A stretch of 39,778 nt of DNA from Alphaproteobacteria bacterium (GTDB lineage: Bacteria; Pseudomonadota; Alphaproteobacteria; Rhodobacterales; Rhodobacteraceae): NCBI GenBank assembly GCA_030429105.1, contig JAUIDE010000033.1, forward strand, positions 1 through 39,778, written 5' to 3'. Of this stretch, positions 26,122-34,808 are shown piece by piece. Made by a program: the position numbers and the translations under genes. Under the pieces are notes generated by a model. That model worked only from the letters and a program-made list of their open reading frames with translations. It had not been told where the DNA came from and searched no databases. Every line of letters begins with the position of its first letter. Positions within the stretch are counted from its first letter, which is position 1.

Positions 26122-27477
26122 ATGGCGGACGGCTTCGATTATGATCTTTTCGTCATCGGCGGCGGCTCCGGCGGCGTGCGGTCCGCGCGCATGGCGGCGC
26201 AGGCCGGCGCGAAGGTCGCCATTGCGGAGGAATACCGCTACGGCGGCACCTGTGTTATCCGCGGCTGCGTGCCGAAGAAGCTGATGGTCTACGCCTCCGC
26301 CTTCTCCGAGGCTTTTGAGGATGCGGAGGGCTTCGGCTGGACGGTCGGGCCGCGAAGCTTCGACTGGGCGAAGCTGATCGCGGCGAAGGATCGGGAGATC
26401 GCGCGCCTCGAAGGGCTCTACGAGCGCAATGTCGGCGCCGCGGGCGCGACCGTGCTGAAGACGCGGGCGACCGTAGCGGGCCCGCATGAGGTCCGCCTCG
26501 CGGACGGAAAGATCGTCAGCGCCAAGCACATCCTCGTCGCCACCGGCGGCGCGCCCTTCGTGCCGGAGATTCCGGGCGCGGAGCACGCGATCACCTCGAA
26601 CGAGATCTTCCACCTCCCCGCCCTGCCGCGGCGCATCCTGATCGTCGGCGGCGGCTATATCGCCTGCGAATTCGCCTGCATCCTGAACGGCCTCGGCGCC
26701 GAGGTGACGCAGGTCTACCGCGGCGAACTGGTCCTCCGCGGCTTCGATGCGGACATCCGCGCCCATGTCTCGGCGGAGATGCAGCGGAAGGGGGTGACGC
26801 TCCGCTACGGCTGTGACGTGATGGCGATCGAGGAGGCCGGGGGCGGCGCCCTCCGCGCCGTGATGGAGGACGGCGAGACCATCGAGGCGGACTGCGTCTT
26901 CTACGCCACCGGCCGCCGGCCCAACACCGAGGGCCTCGGGCTGGAGGCGGCGGGCGTGGCGCTGAAGGCCAATGGCGCCGTCGCGGTGGACGAATGGTCT
27001 CAGACCAGCGTGCCCTCGATTTTCGCCGTCGGCGACGTGACGGACCGCGCCGCGCTCACCCCCGTCGCGATCCGGGAGGGCGCGGCCTTCGTCGAGACGG
27101 TGTTCAACGCGAATCCGACGAAGCCGGACCACACGGATATCCCGACCGCGGTCTTTACTCAGCCGGAAATCGGCACAGTTGGCCTCGCCGAGACAGAGGC
27201 GCGCGCGCTCGGGGAGGTGGAGATCTATCGCTCGACCTTCCGGCCGATGCTGGCGACGCTGTCGGGGCGGGAGGAGAAGATGCTGATGAAGCTCGTCGTC
27301 ACGAAGGCGGACCGCCGCGTGCGCGGCGTTCACATCGTCGGGCATGGCGCGGGCGAGATGATCCAGCTCGCCGGGATCGCCGTGAAGATGGGCGCGACGA
27401 AGGAGGATTTCGACCGGACGGTCGCAGTCCACCCGACTGCCGCCGAGGAACTGGTCACGATGCGCGCGCCCGTCTGA
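26122..27477 (+). CDS. gor: Glutathione-disulfide reductase
   Basis: A 451-residue flavoenzyme reducing glutathione disulfide with NADPH. The FAD loop is VIGGGSGGVRSARMA; the redox disulfide is Cys44/Cys49 in GGTCVIRGCVPKK; the NAD(P)H loop is ILIVGGGYIACEFA; the FAD ribityl motif is IFAVGDVTDRAALTPVA; the catalytic histidine is about His437 in VHPTAAEEL. The charged pattern VYRGELVLRGFD after the second Rossmann strand fits NADPH use. An ATG at 26116 is possible, but AGGA lies closer to optimal spacing for 26122. Confidence 0.95.
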   Translation: MADGFDYDLFVIGGGSGGVRSARMAAQAGAKVAIAEEYRYGGTCVIRGCVPKKLMVYASAFSEAFEDAEGFGWTVGPRSFDWAKLIAAKDREIARLEGLYERNVGAAGATVLKTRATVAGPHEVRLADGKIVSAKHILVATGGAPFVPEIPGAEHAITSNEIFHLPALPRRILIVGGGYIACEFACILNGLGAEVTQVYRGELVLRGFDADIRAHVSAEMQRKGVTLRYGCDVMAIEEAGGGALRAVMEDGETIEADCVFYATGRRPNTEGLGLEAAGVALKANGAVAVDEWSQTSVPSIFAVGDVTDRAALTPVAIREGAAFVETVFNANPTKPDHTDIPTAVFTQPEIGTVGLAETEARALGEVEIYRSTFRPMLATLSGREEKMLMKLVVTKADRRVRGVHIVGHGAGEMIQLAGIAVKMGATKEDFDRTVAVHPTAAEELVTMRAPV

Positions 27478-27496
27478 CGGGGCTCCCTCAGACGGG
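27469..27496 (+). terminator. Hairpin at the end of gor
   Basis: CCCGTCTGA (27469-27477), which includes the gor stop codon, pairs perfectly with TCAGACGGG (27488-27496) across a 10-base loop. It separates gor from hflK; no T-tract follows. Confidence 0.5.
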
Positions 27497-27526
27497 GACG
27501 AGGCGCAGGGAGAGGAAGGAATGCCC

Positions 27527-28678
27527 ATGTCGAGCAATGGCGGCGGCCCCTGGGGGGGCGGCGGAGGAGATGGCGGCGGCAAGAGCCCCTGGGGCGGCGG
27601 CGGCGGCGGAGGGCGCGGTCCCGGTCGCGGCGGCGGCCAGCGTCCGCCCGACATCGAGGAAATCCTGAAGGAAGGCCGCGACCGGCTGAAGGTCATCATG
27701 GGCGGCGGCGGCGGAGGTCGCGGCCCGCGCGGAACCGGCGGCGGCGGGCAGGGGCTCGGCAAGGGCGGGATCGCGCTGATCGTGATCGCCGCGGTCGGCT
27801 TCTACCTCTGGAACGCGCTCTACACGGTAAGGCCGGAAGAGCGCTCCGTCGTCCTCACCTTCGGCGAGCGGTCCGGCATCGGCGAGCCGGGCCTCAACTT
27901 CATCCTCTGGCCGATCCAATCCCGCGAGATCATTCCGGTGACGCGAGAGAACACGGTCGATATCGGTTCCGGGCCTTCGGGGGCCCAGCGCGCGAGCCGC
28001 GCTTCCGACCAGGGGCTGATGCTGACGGGCGACGCCAACATCATCGACATCGGGTTCCAGCTCGTCTGGAACATCCGCGACCCGCAGCAATACCTCTTCA
28101 ACCTCGCCAATCCGGAGCAGACCGTCGCCGCTGTCGCGGAATCCGCGATGCGCGAGGTGATCGGCCGGTCCGAGATGAAGCCGATCCTGAACAGGGACCG
28201 CGCCATCGTCAGCCAGGAAGTGCAGACGCTGATCCAGACCACGCTCGACAGCTACGAGAGCGGGATCAATGTCGTCCGCGTGAACTTCGACAAGGCGGAC
28301 CCGCCGCAGGAGGTGATCGACGCCTTCCGCGACGTGCAGGCCGCCGAGCAGGAGCGCGACACGCTGGAGAAGCGGGCGGACGCCTACGCCAACGAGCGCC
28401 TCGCCGGCGCGCGCGGCGAGGCGGCGCAGCTCATCCAGGAGGCTGAGGGCTACCGCGCCCGCGTCGTCAACGAGGCGGAAGGCGAGGCGAGCCGGTTCAA
28501 GGCCGTGTTCGAGGAATACGCAAAGGCGCCCGAGGTCACCCGCAAGCGGCTTTATCTCGAGACGATGGAGCGCGTCTTCGGCGGCATCGACAAGATCATC
28601 ATCGACCAGCAGACCGGCGAGGGCGGGCAGGGCGTCGTGCCCTACCTGCCGCTCAACGAGCTCCGGAGGACCAACTGA
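27527..28678 (+). CDS. hflK: HflK, SPFH subunit of the HflKC complex
   Basis: A 383-residue membrane protein with a glycine-rich N-terminus (about 5-38 and 59-80), a single helix (about 81-99) and a periplasmic SPFH domain (VRPEERSVVLTFGERSGIGE, then PGLNFILWPIQS). Downstream are QYLFNLANPEQTVAAVAESAMREV and a coiled-coil segment rich in Ala/Glu. With HflC it forms a large cage around the FtsH protease and restrains membrane-protein degradation. AGGAAGGA ends immediately before an ATG at 27521, so the ATG at 27527 has better spacing. Its stop overlaps the hflC start by one base (TGATG). Confidence 0.94.
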   Translation: MSSNGGGPWGGGGGDGGGKSPWGGGGGGGRGPGRGGGQRPPDIEEILKEGRDRLKVIMGGGGGGRGPRGTGGGGQGLGKGGIALIVIAAVGFYLWNALYTVRPEERSVVLTFGERSGIGEPGLNFILWPIQSREIIPVTRENTVDIGSGPSGAQRASRASDQGLMLTGDANIIDIGFQLVWNIRDPQQYLFNLANPEQTVAAVAESAMREVIGRSEMKPILNRDRAIVSQEVQTLIQTTLDSYESGINVVRVNFDKADPPQEVIDAFRDVQAAEQERDTLEKRADAYANERLAGARGEAAQLIQEAEGYRARVVNEAEGEASRFKAVFEEYAKAPEVTRKRLYLETMERVFGGIDKIIIDQQTGEGGQGVVPYLPLNELRRTN

Positions 28679-29562
28679 TGCCCCGCAGCTACATCATCGT
28701 AGGCGTCATCGCCGCGCTGCTCTTCACGGCGCTCTCCTCCGTCTACATCGTGGACGAGCGGAAGCAGGCCATCGTGCTCCAGTTCGGCCAGGTCAAGGCG
28801 GTCAAGCAGGAGCCCGGCCTCGCCTTCAAGGTGCCGTTCATCCAGAACGTCGTCTTCTATGAGGACCGCATCCTGCCGCTGGACACGCAGCCTCTCGAGG
28901 TCACGCCGCTGGACGAGCGGCGGCTTGTGGTCGAGGCCTTCGCGCGCTGGCGGATTGTCGATCCCGTCCGCTTCCGTCTCGCCGTCGCCGGCGGCGCAGA
29001 ACTGGCGGGGGCGCAGCGTCTCGACTCGATCCTGAACGCGGCGCTCCGCGGCGTGCTCGGCAACGTGAACAGCCGGGACATCCTCTCGGCCGAACGTTCC
29101 GGCATGATGACCGCGATCCGCGACGCCGCGCGCGGCCCCGCCGAAAATCTCGGCGTCGAGGTGATCGACGTCCGGATCAAGCGGGCCGACCTGCCGCAGC
29201 AGAACCTGCAGGCGACCTTCGCGAGGATGCAGGCCGAGCGTGAGCGCGAAGCGGCGGACGAGCGGGCCCGCGGCGCCGAGGCGGCGCAGGTCGTCCGCGC
29301 GACGGCGGACCGGCAGGCGGTGGAGCTCGTCTCCGAGGCGCGCAGGGAGTCCGAGATCGTCCGAGGCGAGGCGGATGCGGCGCGGAACGCCGTCTTCGCC
29401 GAAGCCTTCGGGCGGGATCCGGAATTCTTCGCCTTCTATCGCAGCCTCTCCGCCTACGAGCAGGCGCTGCAGGGGAGCAACTCTTCGATGGTCATATCGC
29501 CGGACAGCGAGTTCTTCGACTACCTGAAGACCGACACGCGCCCGGCGGCGCCCGCGCAATGA
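28678..29562 (+). CDS. hflC: HflC, SPFH subunit of the HflKC complex
   Basis: A 294-residue partner of HflK. An N-terminal helix (about 3-22) leads into an SPFH domain: VDERKQAIVLQFGQVKAV, EPGLAFKVPFIQNVVFYEDR, then RRLVVEAFARWRIVDPVRF. The conserved FARMQAEREREAADERARG begins the helical part, and the segment IVRGEADAARNAVFAEAFGRDPEFFAFYRSL is the family signature. The start overlaps the hflK stop, and a hairpin follows the stop codon. Confidence 0.95.
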   Translation: MPRSYIIVGVIAALLFTALSSVYIVDERKQAIVLQFGQVKAVKQEPGLAFKVPFIQNVVFYEDRILPLDTQPLEVTPLDERRLVVEAFARWRIVDPVRFRLAVAGGAELAGAQRLDSILNAALRGVLGNVNSRDILSAERSGMMTAIRDAARGPAENLGVEVIDVRIKRADLPQQNLQATFARMQAEREREAADERARGAEAAQVVRATADRQAVELVSEARRESEIVRGEADAARNAVFAEAFGRDPEFFAFYRSLSAYEQALQGSNSSMVISPDSEFFDYLKTDTRPAAPAQ

Positions 29563-29566
29563 AGAT

Positions 29567-29589
29567 CGCGCCGCCGGAAAGGCGGCGCG
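29567..29589 (+). terminator. Hairpin after hflC
   Basis: CGCGCCGCC (29567-29575) pairs with GGCGGCGCG (29581-29589) around GGAAA, five bases past the hflC stop. No T-tract. A second inverted repeat, CGTTTC (29594-29599) / GAAACG (29611-29616), follows and may belong to the degP control region. Confidence 0.55.
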
Positions 29590-29622
29590 CTCACGTTTCG
29601 GAAATGCGCTGAAACGTTTCTG

Positions 29623-29651
29623 TTGGACAATCGCCCGCCGGAGCGTATCTC
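29623..29651 (+). promoter_or_regulatory. Possible promoter for the Do-family protease
   Basis: TTGGAC (29623-29628) and TATCTC (29646-29651) are 17 bases apart, a partial match to sigma-70 hexamers, about 60 bases upstream of the GTG start. The CGTTTC/GAAACG repeat lies just upstream. Heat-shock or envelope-stress promoters could not be identified with certainty. Confidence 0.3.
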
Positions 29652-29712
29652 ACCGCAACAAGCAGGCGCCGCCCCGCGCGGCGCGCATCGACAAGACCCG
29701 AGGAGGCTTGAC

Positions 29713-31155
29713 GTGACTCTGCCCGAACTTTCGTTGAACCCATTGCGCGCGTTGGTCCTCGCCGCTTTCGTCGGCGTGACGGCCCTCGCCGCCCCGGCGC
29801 AGGCCGCGCCGGAAAGCTTCGCCGACCTTGCCGAGCGGCTGAGCCCCGCGGTGGTCAACATCTCCACGAGCCAGACCGTCGAGGCGCCGCAGCGCGGCCC
29901 GCGGCCCCAGCTCCCCCCTGGTTCTCCGTTCGAGGATCTGTTCCGCGACTTCTTCGACGGCGAACGCAACCAGGGCCCGCGCACGACGAATTCGCTCGGC
30001 TCCGGCTTTGTGATCGCGCCGGAGGGCTTCATCGTCACGAACAACCATGTGATCGAGAACGCCGACGAGATCATGGTCAATTTCATCGACGGCTCGTCCC
30101 TCCCGGCGACGCTGGTCGGCACCGACCCGAAGACCGACATCGCCGTTCTGAAGGTGACCCCGCCGCAGCCGCTGACCTTCGTCCCGTTCGGAGACAGCGA
30201 CGCCGCGCGCGTCGGCGACTGGGTGATCGCCATCGGCAACCCGTTCGGGCTCGGCGGCTCCGTCTCCGCCGGGATCATCTCGGCCCGGAACCGGGACATC
30301 AATTCCGGCCCCTATGACGACTTCATCCAGACGGACGCGGCGATCAACCGCGGCAATTCCGGCGGCCCGCTCTTCAACATGGCGGGGGAGGTGATCGGCG
30401 TGAACACGGCGATCATCTCGCCCTCCGGCGGCTCCATCGGCATCGGCTTCTCCGTCCCCTCCGCGCTGGTCAAGACCGTCGTGGCCCAGCTCCGCGAATT
30501 CGGGTCGACGCGGCGCGGCTGGCTCGGCGTGAAGATCCAGCAGGTGACGCCGGAACTGGCCGAGGGCCTTGGCCTTGAAAAGCCCGCGGGCGCGCTCGTC
30601 TCCGAGGTCACCTCCGGCGGCCCGGCGGCCTCCGGCGGCGTCGAGGCCGGCGACGTCATCATGAAGTTCGACGGCCGCGACATCAACGAGATGCGCGACC
30701 TGCCGCGCATGGTGGCGGAGACGGAGGTCGGCAAGGACGTGCGCGTCGTCGTCTGGCGCAAGGGCAAGACGCAAACGGTCAAGGTCGTGCTTGGCCTCCT
30801 CGACGAGGGGTCGGCGACGCCCGGTCCGGATGTGGACGCGCCGGAGGCCCCGGCGACGGCGGAAAGCGCGCTCGGCATGAAGATGGAGCCGCTAACGGCG
30901 AAGAACCGCAGCGATTATGACGTCGCGGCGGACGCCAAGGGCGTTCTCGTCGTTGAGGTCGAGGCGGGCAGCGCCGCGGCCGAAAAGGGCATCCGCCCCG
31001 GAGACGTGATCGTGGAAGTCGCGCAGGAAGAGGTCGCCACCCCCGCCGACGTTCGCGGCGGCGTCGCGCGGGCGAAGGAGGAAGGCCGCAAGTCTCTCCT
31101 CATCCTCGTCCGCACCGGCGAGGAGAAGCGCTTCGTCGCGCTGACCGTCAACTGA
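29713..31155 (+). CDS. degP: Do-family periplasmic serine protease (DegP/HtrA)
   Basis: A 480-residue exported protease and chaperone of the cell envelope. A signal peptide (about 1-31, ending AQA-A) precedes the trypsin-like domain with triad His112 (TNNHVIEN), Asp142 (DPKTDIAVLKV) and Ser216 (GNSGGPLFN). Two PDZ domains follow (about 275-370, starting GWLGVKIQQV; and about 390-480, with GVLVVEVEAGSAAAEKGIRPGD). The GTG at 29713 is set by a perfect AGGAGG six bases upstream; no in-frame ATG gives a signal peptide. It sits downstream of hflKC, so envelope quality-control genes cluster here. The stop region overlaps the opposing Fe-S protein gene by eight bases. Confidence 0.95.
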   Translation: MTLPELSLNPLRALVLAAFVGVTALAAPAQAAPESFADLAERLSPAVVNISTSQTVEAPQRGPRPQLPPGSPFEDLFRDFFDGERNQGPRTTNSLGSGFVIAPEGFIVTNNHVIENADEIMVNFIDGSSLPATLVGTDPKTDIAVLKVTPPQPLTFVPFGDSDAARVGDWVIAIGNPFGLGGSVSAGIISARNRDINSGPYDDFIQTDAAINRGNSGGPLFNMAGEVIGVNTAIISPSGGSIGIGFSVPSALVKTVVAQLREFGSTRRGWLGVKIQQVTPELAEGLGLEKPAGALVSEVTSGGPAASGGVEAGDVIMKFDGRDINEMRDLPRMVAETEVGKDVRVVVWRKGKTQTVKVVLGLLDEGSATPGPDVDAPEAPATAESALGMKMEPLTAKNRSDYDVAADAKGVLVVEVEAGSAAAEKGIRPGDVIVEVAQEEVATPADVRGGVARAKEEGRKSLLILVRTGEEKRFVALTVN

Positions 31156-32143
31156 TCTCCGGCGCGGCGGCGCGGGAGCGCCGCCGCGCCAGCTTCTCCG
31201 CCAGGTTCAGCCCCACGCCGGGGCGCGACCACGGGCAGACCGCGATGCAGATCGCGCAGCCCTGATGCTCGTTGAAATAGGGCAGGCAGCGGTCGAACTC
31301 GACATACCATTTCTCCACGCCCCTCACGAGCCGCTTGTCCGGCGCAAGCGCCTCGGGCGGGCAGGCGTCCTCGCAGATCCGGCAGTTGAGGCAGAACTCG
31401 TCCACCCCCGGGTCGCGCGCCGGCGTCGGCGCGAAGGGCGCGTCGGTCAGGATTGCGGCCAGGCGGAACGAGGCGCCGTATTCCGCCGAGATGATCGAGC
31501 CGTGCTTGCCGAGCTGGCCGAAGCCGCAATCGATGGCGGGCGGAATGAGCAGAAGCTCCCCCGTCATCGGCCCGGTCACGGGCCGCGCCTCCCATCCCTG
31601 CTCGCGCAGCCAGGAGGCGACCGACTTCGCCGCAGCCCCTGCGCGCCCGTACTGGCGCACGACTTCCGCGCCTGCCCGCGTCTCCGGCGCAGTCGCGATT
31701 TCCTCGTAGTCGTGGGCGACGCCGATCATCAGGACCCGGCTCTCTGGCGTCGTCGCGCCCTCGGTAAGGTATTCGGGGCGCATCTCAGCTACGCCCGCCA
31801 TCTCGAACGCGCCGGCGCCCGCCATGGCGATGAACGCCGCCGTCCATTCCTCCGGGCTCCGCTCCGCCCGCGTCTCCGCAAGGGGGGAGATCGGCGCGGC
31901 GAGAATGCGGGCCCGCTCCGCCCTTGCCCGTGCGATATGCGGGTCGTCCGGGTCCCGGGTGTAGAACCAGCGCTGCAGCTTCCCGTGCGGAATGTCGTCC
32001 GGGTTCGGCGCCCAGTAGACCATCCGCGCCGGGCGCGGCTCGGTCTCGCCGAGCCCGTTGATCGCATCGCCCGAAACGGCGGGAAAGAGCGCTTCCTGTT
32101 CCGGGTCGGGCGTGAAGGGGCGGTAGGGGTTCTCGCGGGCCAT
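31148..32143 (-). CDS. Reductive-dehalogenase-like Fe-S protein (RdhA/QueG superfamily)
   Basis: A 331-residue protein with no Tat signal or membrane segment. The central region has MIGVAHDYEEIATAPE, then AIDCGFGQLGKHGSIISAEYGASFRLAAILTD, corresponding to the cobamide-binding core shared by QueG and reductive dehalogenases. Two [4Fe-4S] sites follow: Cys251, 254, 257, 261 (CX2CX2CX3CP) and Cys286, 296, 299, 303 (CX9CX2CX3CP). The X9 spacing, the EKWYVEFDRC segment before it and the RLAAILTD form match RdhA better than epoxyqueuosine reductase, where the second site is spread more widely. It may be a cytoplasmic B12-dependent reductase, but no substrate can be named. It is last in a run of minus-strand genes, 31 bases after the AEC transporter. 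Confidence 0.75.
   Translation of the reverse strand: MARENPYRPFTPDPEQEALFPAVSGDAINGLGETEPRPARMVYWAPNPDDIPHGKLQRWFYTRDPDDPHIARARAERARILAAPISPLAETRAERSPEEWTAAFIAMAGAGAFEMAGVAEMRPEYLTEGATTPESRVLMIGVAHDYEEIATAPETRAGAEVVRQYGRAGAAAKSVASWLREQGWEARPVTGPMTGELLLIPPAIDCGFGQLGKHGSIISAEYGASFRLAAILTDAPFAPTPARDPGVDEFCLNCRICEDACPPEALAPDKRLVRGVEKWYVEFDRCLPYFNEHQGCAICIAVCPWSRPGVGLNLAEKLARRRSRAAAPEIS
31161..31190. terminator. 13-bp GNRA-capped hairpin at a convergent junction
   Basis: GGCGCGGCGGCGC (31161-31173) and GCGCCGCCGCGCC (31178-31190) form a perfect 13-bp stem closed by GGGA, a GNRA-type tetraloop on the plus-strand transcript. It lies five bases after the degP stop and within the last codons of the opposing gene. 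No T-tract follows. Confidence 0.65.
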
Positions 32144-32174
32144 GCCGCGAGCCTAGCAGGCGGCGCGCGCGCCG

Positions 32175-33119
32175 TCAGCCGAGCATATGGGCCAGCACCC
32201 AGATCCAGCCCGAGGCCGTGACCACGGAAACGGCGGTCGCGATGATGACGGTCGAGGCGACCTCGCCTTCCGCGCGCTGGTACATCGAGGAGAACATGTA
32301 GGCGTTCACCCCGGGCGCCATCGCCGCCATGATCGTCGCGGAGCGGACGAAGCCCGGCTCCAGCGCGAAGACATGGTGGGAGAGCGTGAAGGCGATCGCC
32401 GGATGCACCAGCGTCGAAAGCGCGGTGATCGTCAGCGCCTCCCCCAGCGTCGAGCGTATGCGGTAGCGGCTCAGCACGCCGCCGAGCCCGAAGAGCGCGG
32501 CGGGGAGCGCGGCGCGCCCGATCATGTCCGCCGCGTCCGCCGCCGCCTCCGGCAGCGGCAGCCCGGTCACGTTGGCGAGGAGCCCGGCGGCTGACGCCAT
32601 AGTGATCGGGTTGCGGAACATCGCCGTCGCGGCGATGCGCGCCGTCTCCGCCCCGCTCCGCCCGTCCGCCCGCGCGATCTCCATCGCCGTAATGCCGACG
32701 AGATAGCAGAACGGCGCATGGATCGCGATCAGCGCGAAATTCGGCGCCAGCGCCGCGGTTCCATAGGCCTGCTCCGTCACCGCGAGCCCGAGGAGCACGG
32801 AATTGGAGAAGAGCGCCGCGAAGCCGAGCGCCACGGATTCCCCCGGTCGCCGCCCGAACCCCTTTCGCGCCGCGAGATAGCCGAGCGCGAAGCAGAAGAG
32901 CGCGCCCGAATAGAAGCTGACCATCAGCGCCGGGTCGAAATTCGCCCCGAGGTCGAGCCGTATCAGCGCCATGAAGAGGAGGCAGGGCACGGCGACGGAT
33001 TGCGCGAATTTCATCAGCGCCCCCACCGCCGCCTCCGGAAAGAGGCCGAACCGGACAAGGGCGTAGCCCGAGCCGACGACGAGGAAGACGGGCAGGACGA
33101 TGTTGAGAACGCCTAGCAC
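32175..33119 (-). CDS. AEC family transporter (auxin efflux carrier type)
   Basis: A 314-residue membrane protein with about ten hydrophobic helices in two repeats. N-terminal LGVLNIVLPVFLVVGSGYAL, AQSVAVPCLLFMALIR and FSNSVLLGLAV, and the C-terminal SATIMAAMAPGVNAYMFSSMYQ, are typical of the AEC family, which exports organic acids such as malate or malonate in bacteria. The substrate is not known. The start codon is GTG (33119-33117). It lies 48 bases after the MBL hydrolase gene and 31 bases before the RdhA-like gene, all on the same strand. Confidence 0.9.
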   Translation of the reverse strand: MLGVLNIVLPVFLVVGSGYALVRFGLFPEAAVGALMKFAQSVAVPCLLFMALIRLDLGANFDPALMVSFYSGALFCFALGYLAARKGFGRRPGESVALGFAALFSNSVLLGLAVTEQAYGTAALAPNFALIAIHAPFCYLVGITAMEIARADGRSGAETARIAATAMFRNPITMASAAGLLANVTGLPLPEAAADAADMIGRAALPAALFGLGGVLSRYRIRSTLGEALTITALSTLVHPAIAFTLSHHVFALEPGFVRSATIMAAMAPGVNAYMFSSMYQRAEGEVASTVIIATAVSVVTASGWIWVLAHMLG

Positions 33120-33167
33120 CGGAGCCCCGCCTTAATGGAGAAAAGGCAGGGGGCGGGAGCAAACCGC

Positions 33168-33968
33168 TCAGATCGGAAAGTCGATCCGCATCCCGTCATA
33201 GGCGGGCTCCACATGGTCCGGGGTCTCCGCCTTCAGGGTCTCGTAGTCGAGATCGATATGCATGTTGGTGATCACCGCGCGCGGCACAGCCGAGCGCGCG
33301 ATCCACTCGAGCGTGAGCGCCAGATGCGCATGGGTCGGGTGCGGGTCATAGCGGAGCGCGTCCACCACCCAGCATTCCGCGCCTTCGAGCGCGGCCCATC
33401 CCTCCTCCGTCATCTTCACGACGTCCGGCAGATAGGCGAGCGGCCCGATGCGGAAGCCCAGCGCGTCGATCGAGCCATGGCTCACCTCGAACGGCGCCGC
33501 CTCCACCGGTCCCCCCGCGCCCTCGATCCGCACCGGCCCGTCGAGCGGGCGGAGGTCGAGGATCGGTGGATAAGGGCTCCCCTCGGGCTGGGCGAAAGCG
33601 TAGCCGAAGCGGGAGAGGAGGCTGTTCGACGTCTTCCCGTCGGCCCATACGGGCAGCCTCCGCCGCTGGTTGAAGACGATCATGCGGAGATCGTCGAGCC
33701 CGTGCACATGGTCCGCATGTTCATGGGTGTAGAGCACGCCGTCGAGATTGCCGACGCCCGCATCGAGGAGCTGAGCCCGAAGGTCGGGCGACGTGTCGAT
33801 CAGCACCCGCGTCACACCCCCCGGCCCCTCCCGCTCCACCAGCATGGAGCAGCGGCGGCGGTGGTTCTTCGGGTTCGTCGGGTCGCAGCGGCCCCAATGG
33901 CCGCCGAGCCGCGGCACCCCGCCCGAGGAGCCGCAGCCGAGGATCGTGAACGAGAGCCGCCCGCTCAT
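33168..33968 (-). CDS. MBL-fold metal-dependent hydrolase, PhnP-like
   Basis: A 266-residue cytoplasmic metallo-beta-lactamase-fold protein. The opening FTILGCGSSGGVPRLGGHWG and RRRCSMLVE segment are typical of PhnP/YcbX-type phosphodiesterases; the metal motif is THEHADHVHG (His82, His84, Asp86, His87), and later ligands include SHGSIDALGFRIG, DALRYDPHPTHAHL and ITNMHIDLDY. It likely hydrolyses cyclic or diester phosphates, though the substrate is unknown. It overlaps tatD by four bases (33965-33968), a pairing widely conserved in alphaproteobacteria downstream of tmk-holB. Confidence 0.9.
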   Translation of the reverse strand: MSGRLSFTILGCGSSGGVPRLGGHWGRCDPTNPKNHRRRCSMLVEREGPGGVTRVLIDTSPDLRAQLLDAGVGNLDGVLYTHEHADHVHGLDDLRMIVFNQRRRLPVWADGKTSNSLLSRFGYAFAQPEGSPYPPILDLRPLDGPVRIEGAGGPVEAAPFEVSHGSIDALGFRIGPLAYLPDVVKMTEEGWAALEGAECWVVDALRYDPHPTHAHLALTLEWIARSAVPRAVITNMHIDLDYETLKAETPDHVEPAYDGMRIDFPI

Positions 33969-34783
33969 GCCGCCTGCGCCCGCGTCCAGGCGGCGGCCTT
34001 GGCGAAGAGCCGGTCGAAATTCGCCGTCGTCGCGCGGGCGAATTCGCCGAGGCTGACGCCCTTCACCTCGGCGCCGACCTTCGCCGTCAGCGCGGTATAG
34101 GCCGGCTCGCAGCGCTTCCCCCGATGCGGCGGCGGGGCGAGATAGGGCGCGTCGGTCTCCACCAGGATCCGGTCGAGCGGCGCCGCGGCGAAGACGGCGC
34201 GCACCGCCTCCGCGTTCCTGAACGTCGCGACGCCCGACATCGAGAGATGAAACCCGAGCGAAAGCGCCGTCTCCGCCAGCGCCGCGCCGGAGGAAAAGCA
34301 GTGCATCACGCAGCCGAACGCGCCCTTCGCCCGCTCCTCCGTCAGGATGCGCGCCATGTCCTCGTCCGCGTCGCGGGCATGGATCACGAGCGGCAACCCG
34401 GTTCGCCGCGCGGCCTCGCAATGCACGCGGAGCGACGCCTGCTGCGCCGCCGCGCTTTCCCGCGTGTAGTGATAGTCGAGCCCCGTCTCCCCGATCGCCA
34501 CCATCTTCGGATGCCGGGCGAGGGCGACGAGCGCCTCGACGCTGGCCGGCGCCTCCTCCGCCACGCTCATCGGATGGACCCCGGCGGCGTAGAAGACCCC
34601 CGGATAGGCCTCCGCAATCGCGCGCACCTGCGGTTCGGAAGGGAGGCGCGTGCAGATCGTGACCATCCGGCGCACACCCGCCGCCTCCGCCCGCGCGACG
34701 ACCGCATCGAGCTCCCCGGCCAGCGCCGGAAAGTCGAGATGGCAATGGCTGTCCACGAGCTCGGGGGGCGTTTCGGCGTTCAT
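33965..34783 (-). CDS. tatD: TatD family metal-dependent DNase
   Basis: A 272-residue TIM-barrel hydrolase. Metal ligands are visible as DSHCHLDF (His13, His15), GETGLDYHYT, VIHARDADED, MHCFSSG and VETDAPYLAP. TatD proteins are Mg-dependent 3'-5' exonucleases linked to DNA repair and quality control. GGGAG precedes the ATG at 34783; holB ends 25 bases upstream, and the MBL gene overlaps its stop. Confidence 0.95.
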   Translation of the reverse strand: MNAETPPELVDSHCHLDFPALAGELDAVVARAEAAGVRRMVTICTRLPSEPQVRAIAEAYPGVFYAAGVHPMSVAEEAPASVEALVALARHPKMVAIGETGLDYHYTRESAAAQQASLRVHCEAARRTGLPLVIHARDADEDMARILTEERAKGAFGCVMHCFSSGAALAETALSLGFHLSMSGVATFRNAEAVRAVFAAAPLDRILVETDAPYLAPPPHRGKRCEPAYTALTAKVGAEVKGVSLGEFARATTANFDRLFAKAAAWTRAQAA

Positions 34784-34808
34784 TGCGGCTCCCGGCGGGG
34801 CAAGGCGT

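Noticed and set aside
27527-27770. Glycine-rich start of hflK as a repeat or spurious extension
   Set aside because: Gly-rich N-termini are normal for HflK, and a good ribosome-binding site precedes the start.
29576-29616. An ECF-type (GGAA...CGTT) promoter upstream of degP
   Set aside because: The GGAAA to CGTT distances are 13 and 10 bases, too short for the alphaproteobacterial general-stress consensus.
31148-32143. Calling this gene epoxyqueuosine reductase (queG)
   Set aside because: The second cluster is CX9CX2CX3CP, and the motif sequences fit RdhA-like proteins better; the QueG label was kept only at superfamily level.
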